From positions 13,348,107-13,412,106 of the forward strand of contig JAVIAB010000047.1 in the NCBI GenBank assembly GCA_032433765.1: a DNA stretch of 64,000 bases. The letters are read 5' to 3'. A program made the translations under genes and the position numbers. Of this stretch, positions 10,440 through 24,831 are shown piece after piece. Source of the stretch: Megaustenia siamemsis (lineage: Eukaryota > Mollusca > Gastropoda > Stylommatophora > Ariophantidae). Each line of letters starts with the position of its first letter. The stretch's first letter is position 1. Below the pieces are notes generated by a model, which saw only the letters and a program-made list of their open reading frames with translations, searched no databases and was not told the DNA's origin.

Positions 10440-11170
10440 TCAGAGATGGAGAATGGACAACAAGAAATGATAGACATAATAGTGAAAGAAAGCAACAAGA
10501 AATGATAGACATAATAGTGAAAGAAAGCAACAATAAATGATAGACATAATAGTGAAAGAAAGCAACAAGAAATGATAGACATAATAGTGAAAGAATGCAA
10601 CAAGAAATGATAGACATAATAGTGAAAGAATGCAACAAGAAATGATAGACATAATAGTGAAAGAAAGCAACAAGAAATGATAGACATAATAGTGAAAGAA
10701 AGCAACAAGAAATGATAGACATAATAGTGAAAGAAAGCAACAAGAAATGATAGACATAATAGTGAAAGAATGCAACAATAAATGATAGACATAATAGTGA
10801 AAGAATGCAACAAGAAATGATAGACATAATAGTGAAAGAATGCAACAAGAAATGATAGACATAATAGTGAAAGAATGCAACAAGAAATGATAGACATAAT
10901 AGTGAAAGAATGCAACAAGAAATGATAGACATAATAGTGAAAGAATGCAACAATAAATGATAGACATAATAGTGAAAGAATGCAACAAGAAATGATAGAC
11001 ATAATAGTGAAAGACAGCAACAAGAAATGATAGACATAATAGTGAAAGAAATCAACAAGAAATGATAGACATAATAGTGAAAGAAATCAACAAGAAATGA
11101 TAGACATAATAGTGAAAGAATGCAACAAGAAATGATAGACATAATAGTGAAAGACAGCAACAAGAAATGT
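10440..11170. repeat. 35-bp minisatellite, about 21 copies, derived from LINE coding sequence
   Basis: The unit is AACAAGAAATGATAGACATA followed by ATAGTGAAAGAATGC (or AAAGC). The LINE-A copy at 8029-8070 contains the same sequence once, as AACAAGAAATG, ATAGTGAAAGAAAGC and the codons for IVKES. All three minus frames are open (period 35 aa), giving false ORFs of up to 293 codons. Confidence 0.97.
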
Positions 11171-12017
11171 CTCTGATAGAAAACGGAAGCAATCGAAGAA
11201 GAAATAACCCTCGCCACCATGCAACAAAGCAACCAGCAGGACAAATCTGAAACAAGTGCAACGTGTCAAATACTTGGGCACAATAATAACATTAGTCGGA
11301 AGATGCCCCAGAGAAATACAAATCGGAATAGGCAAGAGCAAAGAGTTAGCTGAGTGGCAGTGTTCCCTAGCGTTTGGCTTTTCGCTGCAAGGCGCTGTGC
11401 CACAGAGTACGGGTTCAATCTTTCTTCGCTCCACACATTGTTCTTTGCTTTTTTTCTGTTGTTGATTATTTGTCATTTTTTCCGAGTGCTGTAAACATAC
11501 TTCTTCCTCTGAATTGATTAGCATTTAAGAAAATGAAAAACGTCTTGTGCAACAAGTCTCCGTCAATAGAAGTGAGAAAAAGAGTTCATCGGTGCTATAT
11601 AAAGACAGTTCACACTTATGGAAGTGAATCATGGAAAATGGACAAACACATGAAAAGACAGTTAGAGGCCTCAGTGATGACTTCTCAGAAGAATGTTGAA
11701 AGTTCCCTGGACAGCTGAAAAAGACCAACGAGAAAATAAATTATGAAAAAAGCTAACAGAGTTTTAAAAAAAATACAGAAAGAACAATCCATGTTTTTCA
11801 AATTCAGCATGAGAAGAGGAACGTTGGAATACTTGGTTACAACTGGCAAAATTCAGGGAAAGAAATATTGCGAAAGACAAAAAGAGAAGATACTAGTTAA
11901 CTTGGTGTCGTGACATGGAAAACAGTCACCAAGAGAAAGGATGCAATGAACAGAAGACAGAATTGTGGAATGACCTGATCGCCAAATCCAACCTGTATGG
12001 CACACGATGATGATAAA
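11171..12017 (+). mobile_element. LINE-A' C-terminal half, degenerate, with SINE insertion
   Basis: Coding remnants run QRVKYLGTIITLVG (11257-11300), then IGKSK (to about 11343). They resume after the SINE at 11526 with FKKMKNVLCNKSPSIEVRKR, YGSESWKMDK, RRGTLEYLVTTGKIQGK (11810-11860) and a GATGATGAT tail at 12007. Several stops and frameshifts make it a pseudogene. With 9956-10300 it appears to be a single element. Confidence 0.85.
11341..11525 (+). mobile_element. tRNA-derived SINE inserted in LINE-A'
   Basis: The insertion begins with TTAGCTGAGTGGCAGTG (box A TAGCTGAGTGG at about 11345-11355) and has GGGTTCAATC (box B at about 11410). A T-rich body follows. It separates codons that are adjacent in the reference copy (AQAKAAFQKM at about 8250-8280). 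The long spacing between the boxes suggests a head with a long variable arm. The insertion point is clear, but the target-site duplication is not. Confidence 0.7.
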
Positions 12018-12215
12018 TGAGGTCCAGATCAACTAAATTATATTGTGATAACAGGAAAAAACACGGAGCGAAGAAGAACTAGAATAAATAGAGAGAAAAG
12101 ATGGTTGGCAGTTGTAGGAAACAGTTTGAAAGAAAAACCATAAAATGAAATGATAAATAACTGTAGAGATAGAGAGTTGTGGACAGACAGGATCGCTTAC
12201 CCCAGCAGACGAGCG
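12018..12215 (+). mobile_element. LINE-A C-terminal fragment ending in a GAT tail
   Basis: This encodes LNYIVITGKN, then NEMINNCRDRELWTDRIAYP (12140-12206). It has the same C-terminus as 8690-8755. Its end, AGCAGACGAGC, is followed directly by GATGATGATGG, the start of the 3.3-kb GAT array. Confidence 0.88.
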
Positions 12216-15560
<3,345 letters not shown>

Positions 15561-15988
15561 AGTGGTAACTGTTTTGACACTTCCTCATTTGTTCCCCCAT
15601 CTCCCCCTACAATTCTCAGCACATTTCTCCAGAATTAAATCCCCTGAGCTTCTAACTTCTTTGTCATTTTCCATTATCGATTGCCAACCTCGTGAAGATG
15701 AATCATAAAACAAGCTCAATGTTGTATTTTAATCGTATTGTCTTGTTTGAAATAGACAACACAGCCACGTATAAGATTCAGTGCTTGGGAATACCGTACA
15801 CCTTTTCTCTTTATGTTTCTGGCACGCCAACTTTTACTTGTTTATCCTCTAGCCAAGTCCAGAGGGACTGACATTTTCTTAAATATCACATTTTCATATT
15901 TTTCACACTGTCAGCTGTGTGGTCATGTGTCCCCCGCCATCTTCTTTCTTCTTCTTTTCTCTTTTCACTGATACCTAAAAGGTGTCGT
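15561..15988. other. Unique spacer, nothing recognised
   Basis: No ORF, array or element that I can name lies between the GAT array and the LINE fragment that follows. Confidence 0.45.
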
Positions 15989-15989
15989 G

Positions 15990-16290
15990 GTTATAATATC
16001 ATGTGTCGTTCTTGAGCTGCTCGAACTGTCTGAATTAGTGATTTTCCTTTGTTCTTACATGTCTCTGTCACTGCATCTATCCATCTTCTTCTAGGTCTTC
16101 CTCTTGGTCTTTTTCCATGCATTCTCGAGAAGAACACCTTGATGGTGATTGATAAGGATTCATTCTGACCAGGTGGCCAAACCATCTAAGCTGTTGTTGT
16201 TCTATATATTCTTGACAGGGATTTATTCCTACCATTTTTCTTATGGTTTCATTTGTTATTACATCTCTTCTTGTGTTGTTGATCCCCTGC
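15990..16290 (-). mobile_element. LINE-C-like C-terminal fragment
   Basis: The minus strand encodes NETIRKMVGINPCQEYIEQQ, LRWFGHLVRMN, then (after a frameshift) MHGKRPRGRPRRRWIDAVTE. These blocks are related to LINE-C at 44345-44910 (EELRKKIGI, FGHVIRQ, GQPRKRWIDRILE), but the subfamily is different. Confidence 0.8.
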
Positions 16291-16515
16291 CATACAGGCA
16301 GATATTATCCGACTTCAGAAATACACTCATATTTATATCGCCGAGGGTTTCAACATTTTGGGTAGACTTTTTTCCAACTAATTTTGCCCGGGCAGCGGCC
16401 AATTTTGACCTGCTCTTTTAGTTTTCTAACTGCCAAGGGTTCTTTAACGTGCGCAGAATTCACACCGGGACCTCCTGTTTCTCGCCGTTATGCAAGAGAG
16501 CTAGACATCGGATCT
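16291..16515 (-). mobile_element. Dispersed repeat with tRNA-like segment
   Basis: This stretch contains CCGACTTCAGAAATACACTC and GGTTCTTTAACGTGCGCAGA, then a minus-strand tRNA-like part with GTGGTTAGTGAG (near 16520) and a degenerate box B. It is probably another SINE or related repeat; only one copy lies in the window, so this is tentative. Confidence 0.35.
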
Positions 16516-16597
16516 CACTAACCACAGACCAGGGGAGGGTAAAGCTACGAAGAAACCACGAATTATATATATTTTTTAAATTGTATGTTTCCACCAA

Positions 16598-16956
16598 ATC
16601 ACTGGAGTCTAGAAATGTGGTTTTACAGAAGAATGTTGAGAATACCTTGGACAGATAAGAAGAATAATGAAAACGTTCTGAAAGAGGCCAAAGCAAAAAG
16701 AGAGCTAATTTCCAATATTAGGAAGAAACAATCATCATTTTTTGGCCATGTAATGAGAAGAGAACAACTGGAATATATTGTAACAACTGGGAAAATTGAG
16801 GGACGAAGAGATAGAAGGAAGCAAAGAGAAATGATACCAGACAGCTTAAGAGAATGGCATGGCAGAAGGTTAACAACAGAAATGATAAATAACTGTCGAG
16901 TTCGAAAGTTGTGGAGAGACATGATCACCTACGCTAGCAGGCTCGGTACTTGATGC
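16598..16956 (+). mobile_element. LINE-A C-terminal fragment
   Basis: A frame of about 110 codons (16610-16950) carries MWFYRRMLRIPWTDKKNNE, FFGHVMRREQLEYIVTTG and DMITYASRLGT. It is nearly identical to 7314-7655. It is truncated at its 5' end, and the stop is followed by a degenerate GAT tail. Confidence 0.92.
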
Positions 16957-17334
16957 TGAGGAACAGTCTAAATTTATCATGTGACATACTGTCAACGATT
17001 CTACCAAGATTAATGATTGATCTATACTGCTGTGAGTTCACAAGGGGTCCAATAAGGTTTAAAGAATAGTATGGCATTGTGTAGCTAAGTAGAAAAAGAG
17101 AATGAATTAATAAAACCACAACAGAAAATAAATCCCTGGGGTCCACGACTACGGCATGTATTTAATGGGGGTCCGCGGTACAGAAAGGTTTGAGAACCTC
17201 TGGTCTATATCATCCGGGCTCTGGTCATCTAAGGCACTCATGTTAATTGTTGCGAACATTTTTCACTTTCAACTTCTGTGTAAAATCACGTTAATCATTT
17301 CAAATGAGCCCCGTATTTGTTGACTAACAGTCCG
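16957..17334. other. Unique spacer with possible MITE end
   Basis: No gene is seen. The segment GGGGTCCGCGG...AGGTTTGAGAACCTCTGG at 17165-17203 resembles the end of some cut-and-paste MITEs. I found no partner end in the window. Confidence 0.3.
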
Positions 17335-17770
17335 TGACTAGGATTCGTAAATGTCCATGACTCGAATTTGTTGACTAAAAGCCCATGACTAACATTTGTT
17401 GACTAACTGTCGACGATTAACATTTGTTGACTAACTGTCCATGACTAGGATTCGTTTCCTAAATGTCCATGACTCGCATTTGTTGACTAAACTGTCCTTG
17501 ACTCGCATTTGTTGACTAACTGTCCATGACTCGCGTTTGTTCACTAACTGTCCATGACAACAATTTATTGACTAACCCATGACTACAATTTGTTGACCAC
17601 CTGTCCATGTTTCGCATTTGTTGACTACCTGTCCATGATTCGCATTTGTTGACTACCTGTCCATGATTCGCATTTGTTGACCACCTGTCCATGTTTCGCA
17701 TTTGTTGACTAAATGTCTATGTTTTGCATTTGTCGACTACCTGTCCATGACTCGTTATTGTCCATGATTC
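17335..17770. repeat. 28-bp minisatellite, about 15 copies
   Basis: The unit is CATTTGTTGACTAACTGTCC followed by ATGACTCG. Units are diverged, with changes such as CTACCTGTCC or ACAATTTATTG. Confidence 0.93.
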
Positions 17771-17904
17771 GCATAATTATGTAACGATTCATGAAAAATG
17801 ACCTCACCCTCAAATGGAAACACAGATGGTAAAATAAAAATAGAAAAACAACTGCAACCAAGATAAACACTAAAAGGAACACTTTTGCGAGAGGCAACAA
17901 CATA

Positions 17905-18075
17905 AGGCATACGCTCTCTTGCAGAGGTTGAGAAACTCGACCAGAACTGGGATGTGTGGCGAGACTGGTCCTGTGCAGCGTCTGACACCTGATATCAAAG
18001 ACCGTCAGACATGAGAGTCTAACATTTCTGCCTACAGTGCTATTTTCGGCTCGAAAGGATAATATATGAACAGAC
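17905..18075 (+). mobile_element. Retroelement 3' end
   Basis: A short frame reads EVEKLDQNWDVWRDWSCAAS and stops near 17992. Then comes a 3' UTR with CGGCTCGAAAGGATAATA (18047-18064), the same 3'-end motif as at 5447-5470 and 46107-46130. I infer a LINE 3' terminus. Confidence 0.5.
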
Positions 18076-18084
18076 GTACAGGCA

Positions 18085-18510
<426 letters not shown>

Positions 18511-19205
18511 GATTAAATAACCTACAAAGATAAAGAAAATCCTTACCTGTTTCATTAACCAAAACTACACGCAAAATGTCCAAAATGATCTTAAACGTTG
18601 TTTTCCATGATGCTATTTTTGGTTCATTTCTGATCGACATGTCCTAAATAACATTACTGTCAATATATAATATATTATGACAACAAAACATCAATTAACG
18701 TTCTGCTAAAGATAAATTCAGCGAGTAATAAATAGACGAAGAAACAACAAAATAATTTATAGAGAGTTCACAAAATCAATAGTATAATTGAGTTTGAGAT
18801 GAGAGCAAGCCTGGACAGCTTTGTCAATTTCCTTTGAGATGCCCTAGTTTCGGAGCGCCGTGTTCAAGATGTCTGTATATTCATTTCAGACAGACAGTTC
18901 TGCTATATTTTCGTTCCAAATGTCTGTGCGTTTAGACATACAGTTTTGTTATATTTTTATTCCAAATATCTGTCTGTTCAGACAGACACAGTTACTTGCT
19001 ATATTTTCTATGTTTAATTTTACCAGTCCATGAAAGGTCGCAACCAATAATAACAGAAACAAGACAAATAAAGAGCGAAGAATTAATCAAAATAGGAAAT
19101 TGAAACTAAAAGGCTTTAAAATACAGTTGCAACAGAATATAGAGACACAATTTCAACACAAATTACGTGACGTGGGCAGCATTGGGGAGGAATGGAAAAT
19201 ATACA
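18511..19205. other. Unique stretch with a short local repeat
   Basis: At 18870-19010 a roughly 60-bp segment (TTCCAAATGTCTGT with CAGACAG and GCTATATTTT) occurs about three times. Otherwise nothing is recognised. Confidence 0.5.
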
Positions 19206-19547
19206 AACTGACATTGATCAACGTCATAGAAGAGTTATGTTAAAAATGAAATGTGAAGAAAAGCGAAAAATAATCAAACACTCAATAATTTCTAAAGTCC
19301 AACATAGGATCCTGTTCTGCAATATGGAAAAAGTCATGTGTGATAAGCAAGATCATATGGATGTGAATCATGGACAATAGGACAGCAGACAAAAAAAGTC
19401 CAACATAGGATCCTGTTCTGCAATATGGAAAAAGTCATGTGTGATAAGCAATATCATATGGATGTGAATCATGGACAATAGGACAGCAGACAAAAAAAAT
19501 CACTGGAGGCTGTAGAATATGTGGTTTTGCAGAAGAATGTTGAGTCC
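19206..19547 (+). mobile_element. LINE-A remnant with 103-bp tandem duplication
   Basis: GAATCATGGACAATAGGACA, then CAGACAAAAAAAATCACTGG and TGTGGTTTTGCAGAAGAATG, match LINE-A (SWTIRQQTRKSLE, MWFYRRML). The segment beginning AAAGTCCAACATAGGATCCT occurs at 19294 and again at 19397, giving a 103-bp direct duplication. No frame survives. Confidence 0.75.
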
Positions 19548-20500
19548 TTTCTTGAAATTCTTTTGAGATCATTCCATGTCTTCTCCATCATCTTCATCTC
19601 TGCTTCAGTCTGTCTTCTCCAAGAATTTCTTGGTCTTCCTCTTTGTCTTTTCCCCTGGGGATTCCAAGAAAGGACCTGCTGTGTAATACTCTCAGTTGGC
19701 TTCAGCAGTGTGTATCCTATCCAGCGAAGACCATCGTCTTCGCTGTATCTCTTTATCCACTGGTATTTGACTGGTACATTTCCATAATTCTATGTTAGTG
19801 ATTTTGTCCTGCAATTTCCATCCTTTTATTCTGCGTAAACATTCCATTAATGAAAGTCTGTATCTTCATGATTTTCACTTTTGTTGTTCTCCATGTTTCA
19901 CAGTCATATAATAGGACTGACTTAACATTGGAATTGAACATTTTTATTTTTGTATTTAACCTAATTTCTTTGGATTTCCATATGTTTCCCAGTGCAAAAA
20001 AAACTCCTGTTGCTTTTGATATTCTTATTTTGGTATCATTTTCTGTTCCTCCCACTTTATCTATATTACAGCCCAAATACATGTAAGATTGTAAGAGTGT
20101 TCGTCTAGTAGGGCTATTTCTCCTAATTTTATTTGGTTAGTGCCAACTGCATTAATTCTCATAATGTTGGTCTTATCTCTATTGATTTTCAGTCCTAGCT
20201 GTTGTGATCTCTCATCAAGTATGCTCATTTTATCTTGCATTTGTTGATGGCTGTGTGATAGGAGAGCTATGTCATCAGCAAAGTCTAAATCATCAAGTTG
20301 CTTGATCAGTGGCCACTGGATTCCATTTCTGTTGTTTTGAGTTATTTTCGTAATCCAATCTATGGCCAGTAGAATAAGAAATGGAGACAGAAGGCATCCC
20401 TGCCTTACATATTTCAAATGCTTCTGTAAGCTGCCCTTCATGCACCACACTACATTTCATTCCTTCATACATTGTTGTTATCAGGTTAATAAACTTAATG
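19548..20500 (-). mobile_element. LINE-E, reverse transcriptase to C-terminus
   Basis: The minus strand encodes LITTMYEGMKCSVVHEGQLT, then the RT motif B region YVRQGCLLSPFLILLAIDWI (about 20390-20450) and the catalytic DLDFADDIALL (about 20260-20290). It continues with YLGCNIDKVGG, LLYDCETWRTTKVKI and a C-terminal RRRW block. Small frameshifts break it into frames of 129 and 95 codons. A truncated copy lies at 36420-36837 with the same orientation. Confidence 0.88.
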
Positions 20501-20507
20501 GGGGTTC

Positions 20508-20640
20508 CACTGACGTAATACCGACCAGCAAATCCCCCTAAAATGATGTGATATTATTCTCTATAGAAAATATTAGCACCAAGGCTGTATTTCCTATACA
20601 CCAGTGACGTGACGGGGCTTGTTATTTCTTCTCCAAATGA
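20508..20640 (+). mobile_element. SINE family A, diverged tail
   Basis: TAATACCGACCAGCAAATCC (20517), then ATTTCCTATACACC and GTGACGTGACGGGGCTTGTT (20587-20625) follow the order of the family A tail, with several changes. Confidence 0.65.
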
Positions 20641-20694
20641 CGTAACTATAATTTCGACATTTCCCTATTACAGGGGTCTGTTGACAGAGGACTT

Positions 20695-20905
20695 ATAGGG
20701 GCCGGAGAATAAAGGTCACTTGTCCAGTGCCGTCGCCGCGAAGTGTTCAGGTCTGAGTTTTTATTTCACCCCCGATTGCAAAAAAAAAAAAAATAAATAA
20801 TAATCTGTTGACAATCCCGGGATTCAAACCCACGCTCAACTGTTTTTGGAGCCCAACAAGCTATTGATTTGGCCACACGCTCTGCTTTTCCATGTCATAA
20901 CTTAT
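20695..20905 (-). mobile_element. tRNA-derived SINE, type C
   Basis: The minus strand has a tRNA-like head with GGCCAAATCAATAGC (box A region, 20858-20875) and GGGTTTGAATCCCGGG (20816-20832). The body contains TTTTATTTCACCCCCGAT. A related copy with a different head lies at 39770-39915. Confidence 0.65.
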
Positions 20906-21112
20906 GCGAAAGATCGAAGGGATCCGCCTGGTTTCAAATAAACACGCCCATTACATTGACAGATAACGTACACGTGACTTACATATTTCTAATGACATAT
21001 GTGATTTGTAAATGTCAGCGTTGCCCACGTCACCCATACTACGTTCTGTATGTTTTTTTTTCTGTCTTATTATTTGAGTGTTAACCTGACATGATTTTTT
21101 GTTTGCTTTTAG

Positions 21113-21248
21113 CGTCCGACCTTGATCTTGGTCACGGCATCAGAAGGGCAGAGTCATGTGATAGTGTAGCCTCGGACTCAAGCGTCCTTGACATGCAGCC
21201 AGACATGCCTAAGATTGGACAGATAGAGTTTGCTTTGGACTATGACAA
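21113..21248 (+). CDS. SYT12: Synaptotagmin-12-like, exon with linker and start of C2A
   Basis: The acceptor TTTTGTTTGCTTTTAG ends at 21112 and the donor GTGAGTGAG starts at 21249. The exon begins with the last two bases of a split codon and ends with two bases (AA) completed by the next exon. It encodes SDLDLGHGIRRAESCDSVAS, then DSSVLDMQPDMPKIGQIEFA and LDYDK. The R-[KR]-[AS]-[EQ]-S-x-D-S pattern followed by G-Q-[IV]-E is the linker of synaptotagmin-12 proteins, which sits just before the first beta strand of C2A. Synaptotagmin-12 is a vesicle-associated membrane protein with Ca-independent C2 domains. The upstream exons coding the N-terminal membrane anchor were not recognised here. The identification rests mainly on the C2B exons downstream. 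Confidence 0.88.
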
Positions 21249-21269
21249 GTGAGTGAGTGGATTTCCCCG

Positions 21270-21300
21270 TGTGTGTGTGTGTGTGTGTGTGTGTCTGTGG
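21270..21300. repeat. (GT)n microsatellite
   Basis: GTGTGTGTGTGTGTGTGTGT at the start of the intron, about 20 bases after the splice donor. Confidence 0.9.
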
Positions 21301-21611
21301 AATATGTGGAGGGTCTAACCACAGACAATTATAGATATACTTAGGCCTTCAGGCTGAGAGGGAATTCAATGACAACCTCCAACTATCGTGACTTTTTCAA
21401 CTCTAGAGGCACTGGTTGTTGTGGATAGAGTTACGTCAGTCGTCTATAGCTGAAAACGTCACTCTTGTTGGAGGGGTTTTAGGTTTTATTTTCTGCCCGT
21501 GGGCCATAGTAAATATATAGTTGGCGGTTGTCCAGTAACAGCCATCTATAGAGAAAGATCAGCCAGCAGAAAGGGACACCCAGAAAAACTTAACGAGCGT
21601 GACGTTTTAAT

Positions 21612-22060
21612 TGACGATTGATGTCGTTGTTGTAGAGGTGATTAGTGTCGTTGTAGTGGTGATTAGTATTGTTGTAGTGGTGATTAGTGTTGTTCTAGTA
21701 GTGGTGATTAGTGTCGTTGTAGTGGTGATTAGTGTCGTTGTAGTGGTGATTAGTATTGTTGTAGTGGTGATTAGTATTGTTATAGTGGTGATTAGTATCG
21801 TTGTAGTGGTGATTAGTATCGTTGTAGTGGTGATTAGTATCGTTGTAGTGGTGATTAGTATCGTTGTAGTGGTGATTAGTATCGTTGTAGTGGTGATTGG
21901 TATAGTTGTAGTGGTGATTAGTATCGTTGTAGTAGTGGTGATTAATGATGTTATAGTAGTGTTGATTAGTGATGTTATAGTAGTGGTGATTAGTGTCATT
22001 CTTTTAGTGACGATTAGTGTCGTTCTAGTAGTGGTGATTAGTGTCGTTTTTGTAGTGGAA
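21612..22060. repeat. 21-bp array (GTGATTAGTRTCGTTGTAGTG)
   Basis: About 20 units of roughly 21 bp, with some 24-bp units (GTAGTAGTG). Because the period is a multiple of three, both strands carry false ORFs (VVVISIV and TTTILITT repeats). It grades into the 25-bp array. Confidence 0.94.
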
Positions 22061-22700
22061 ATTAGTAGTGATTAGTACCGTTGTGGTAGTGGTGATTTGT
22101 GTCTTTTTGGTAGTGGTGATTAGTGTCTTTGTGGTAGTGGTGATTAGTATCGTTGTGGTAGTGGTGATTCGTGTCTTCATGGTAGTGGTGATTAGTGTCT
22201 TTGTGGTAGTGGTGATTACTGTTGTTTTACTGGTGATTAGTGTCGCTTGTTTTAGTGGTAATTAGTGTCGTTTGTTTCAGTGGTGATTAGTGTTGTTTTA
22301 CGGGTAATTAGTGTCGTTGGTTTTAGTGGTAATTAGTGTCTTTTGTTTTAGTTGTGATTATTGTTGTTTTACTGGTAATTAGTGTTTTTTTTTGTTTTAG
22401 TGGTAATTAGTGTCTTTTGTTTTAGTGGTGATTATTTTTGTTTTACTGGTGATTAGTGTCGTTTGTTTTAGTGTTGTTTAGTGTCGTTTGTTTTAGTGGT
22501 AATTAGTGTCGTTTATTTAAGTGGTAATTAGTGTCGTTTATTTTAGTGGTAATTAGTGTCGTTTGTTTTAGTGATGATTATTGTTGTTTTACTGCTGATT
22601 AGTGTCGTTTGTTTTACTGGTGATTAGTGTAGTTTGTTTTAGTGGTGATTATTGTCGTTTGTTTTAGTGGTGATTATTGTTGTTTGTTTTAGTGGTGATT
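22061..22700. repeat. 25-bp array, left block
   Basis: The unit is GATTAGTGTCGTTTGTTTTA followed by GTGGT, with frequent GTGGTAATTAG and shorter variants. It ends where the Tc1/mariner-type transposon begins. The same array continues at 25115. Confidence 0.94.
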
Positions 22701-22701
22701 A

Positions 22702-24813
22702 TAGCTTGTTTCATAACTCGTGCCCAACTTTTAAAATCGATAGCTTTTTAACCGCTTCTTGTAAGTTGTTCAAAATTTGCATGTAAAGTTATAATGATTA
22801 GAACCCAACAGGGAATTAATTTCATAAAAAAAACATTTGGTTATTATTGCTGCTTATTTGATTTATATAAATTTATAACGACCCATTGATGTAGTCAAAA
22901 CTTAATGTTTACAGTATTTTAAGTTAAAAATAGCGAGTAAAAATCCATACACGGTAAAATTGACGTGTTTGCACGCTTTTACCGTGGCTTTTTGACACAA
23001 TTAGACACTTGTAAAAAACACGAGAAATTGTGTGTTCCATTTCCGTTCATTCATAGGTGGAGACGTGGAAAGATAACATTTATCATGAGTCTTAAAATGA
23101 AATTCTGCAGTTTACAAAACATCGCAATAAAAATGTATGACTATTTTTGCAAAGAGGCTAAACGAGGAAGATTATTTCATTCTTTAGAAAACCCTGAGAA
23201 TAGGACAAGACACATTTTGGATTTATCTAAACGGTCATTTAATCGCTGGATTCAAGCACGTGACCGTCAATGTTCAAAATATACAAAATCACAAGGAAGA
23301 GCAAAAATGTTGGATAATTTCGACAGTGAACTTATTAGAAGTGAAATTCGCAAAATGTTGGGTATGAATGAAACTGTTACAATAAGAAAATTAAAAGTAT
23401 CGCTGAAAAAGAACAACAGTATTGAAATATCAAAGTCTACATTATGGAGGAATGTGAGAGCTGCAGGCTTTACATTCAGAAAGTATTCCAATGGACGAAA
23501 CATCATCTGTGCGAAGCCACATATAGTAGTCATGAGAAGCAAGTACTTACGTGAAGTAAAAGAGGTGCGCAAGCAAGGTTATGATATTGTGTACTTGGAT
23601 GAAACATGGATCAATGCTCACCACACTAACCAAAGGGAATGGCAGTCATCAGATGGAAAGATTAAGAGATTAATACCTAGCAGCAAAGGACAGCGCTTGA
23701 TAATTGCTCATGCAGGTAGTCGACAACATGGACTAATACAGAATGCAGAGCTCATTTTTCTTTCAAAATCCATAGACAATCGGGATTATCACTCTGAGAT
23801 GAATGGTCACATATTTAGACATTGGATTAAAAATTCTGTTCTCCCATCACTAGATCGACCATCTTGCCTAATAATGGACAATGCAGCGTACCACAACATT
23901 GTTGCACTTGAAGATAAAGTCCCGACGTCATCCAGTACAAAAGATGCTATTAAGATATGGCTCACAAAGGAGCACATACAATTTAATAACATGTACTTAA
24001 AACCTGAATTACTATCTCTAGTAAAGCAAAAACAAAGGACAAAAGATTTTTCAAATAGATAAGATTATCCAAGAGCACGGTCATATAAGTTTGAGGCTGC
24101 CACCTTACCATGCTAATTTAAATCCAATAGAACTAATCTGGGCAAAATTAAAAGGACAAGTGGCAGATGAAAATACAACATTCAAAATATGCGATGTAAA
24201 GACTCTTGCTAATCTCGCTTTATTAAATATAGACAAAGATTATTGGGCTAAATGTGAAGACCACGTCTTAAAACAGGAAGAGGAATGTTGGAAAAATGAT
24301 GGTTTGTTGAATGTTCATCCCCAAACAGTTATTAATCGTTTAGACTCGTCTGATTCAGAATGAAAGTATATAGCCCCCACAATGTTGGCCCCTATATTAC
24401 CTTAAATTAGTTCAACAAACGGTCCTTTTCAGGACCACACAACTATGAAAATTGGACATACACGTATACCTTGATATTATCGTCCGTCCTCGAACTGAGA
24501 AGACAATAATTCTCCTGGTGTTTTGTCGTATTCAGTTATTTCCCAATTACGGCCACGCCTTTACCTAGTGAAAATTAATCATAGACCAGCAACTACGGTA
24601 ATTTCTATTATTTAGGGGTTCACAATTTACAATTTTGACAAACATCAAAGAAATTCGCCGCTTTAAGAATACTGCAGCTGCAAGATATTTGTTAAATATA
24701 CATTTAAAGGGTTTTTTGCATTCTAATAACATTTGGAAAATTTCAACAGTTTTTAACAAACGGTTACTGAGTAATAGCGTTTTGAAGTTGGGCACGTGAT
24801 TTGAAACGAGCTA
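22702..24813 (+). mobile_element. Tc1/mariner-superfamily transposon, Sailor-like (DD~83E)
   Basis: The 2.1-kb element is bounded by imperfect terminal inverted repeats. The left end is TATAGCTTGTTTCATAACTC, then GTGCCCAACTT (22700-22731); the right end is the complement with a few changes (24783-24815). TA dinucleotides at both ends fit the TA target duplication of the superfamily. It sits inside a 25-bp minisatellite, with array sequence on both sides. The transposase gene it carries is broken by one frameshift. Confidence 0.85.
22965..24363 (+). pseudogene. Transposase, DD~83E type, one frameshift
   Basis: A first frame (22965-24060) and a second (24091-24363, continuing from about 24040 in the +1 frame) together encode the transposase. 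The likely start is the ATG at 23085 (MSLKMKFCSL), since upstream codons look like element ends. The helix-turn-helix part (about residues 45-170) includes LKVSLKK and SKSTLWRNVRAAGF. Catalytic residues are D212 in VYLDETW, D305 in LIMDNAAYHN, and the E of PPYHANLNPIELIWAKLKG after the frameshift. About 83 residues separate D2 and E, against 34-41 in most Tc1/mariner groups. I recall that spacing for the Sailor (DD82E) group. The change of frame lies near a T run at 24046-24050. Confidence 0.85.
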
Positions 24814-24831
24814 TAGTGTTTTGGTGGTGAC

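Noticed and set aside
10363..11244. Minus-strand ORFs of 182-293 codons resembling membrane proteins
   Set aside because: All three frames of the 35-bp array give the same 35-residue pattern, so the hydrophobicity is a by-product.
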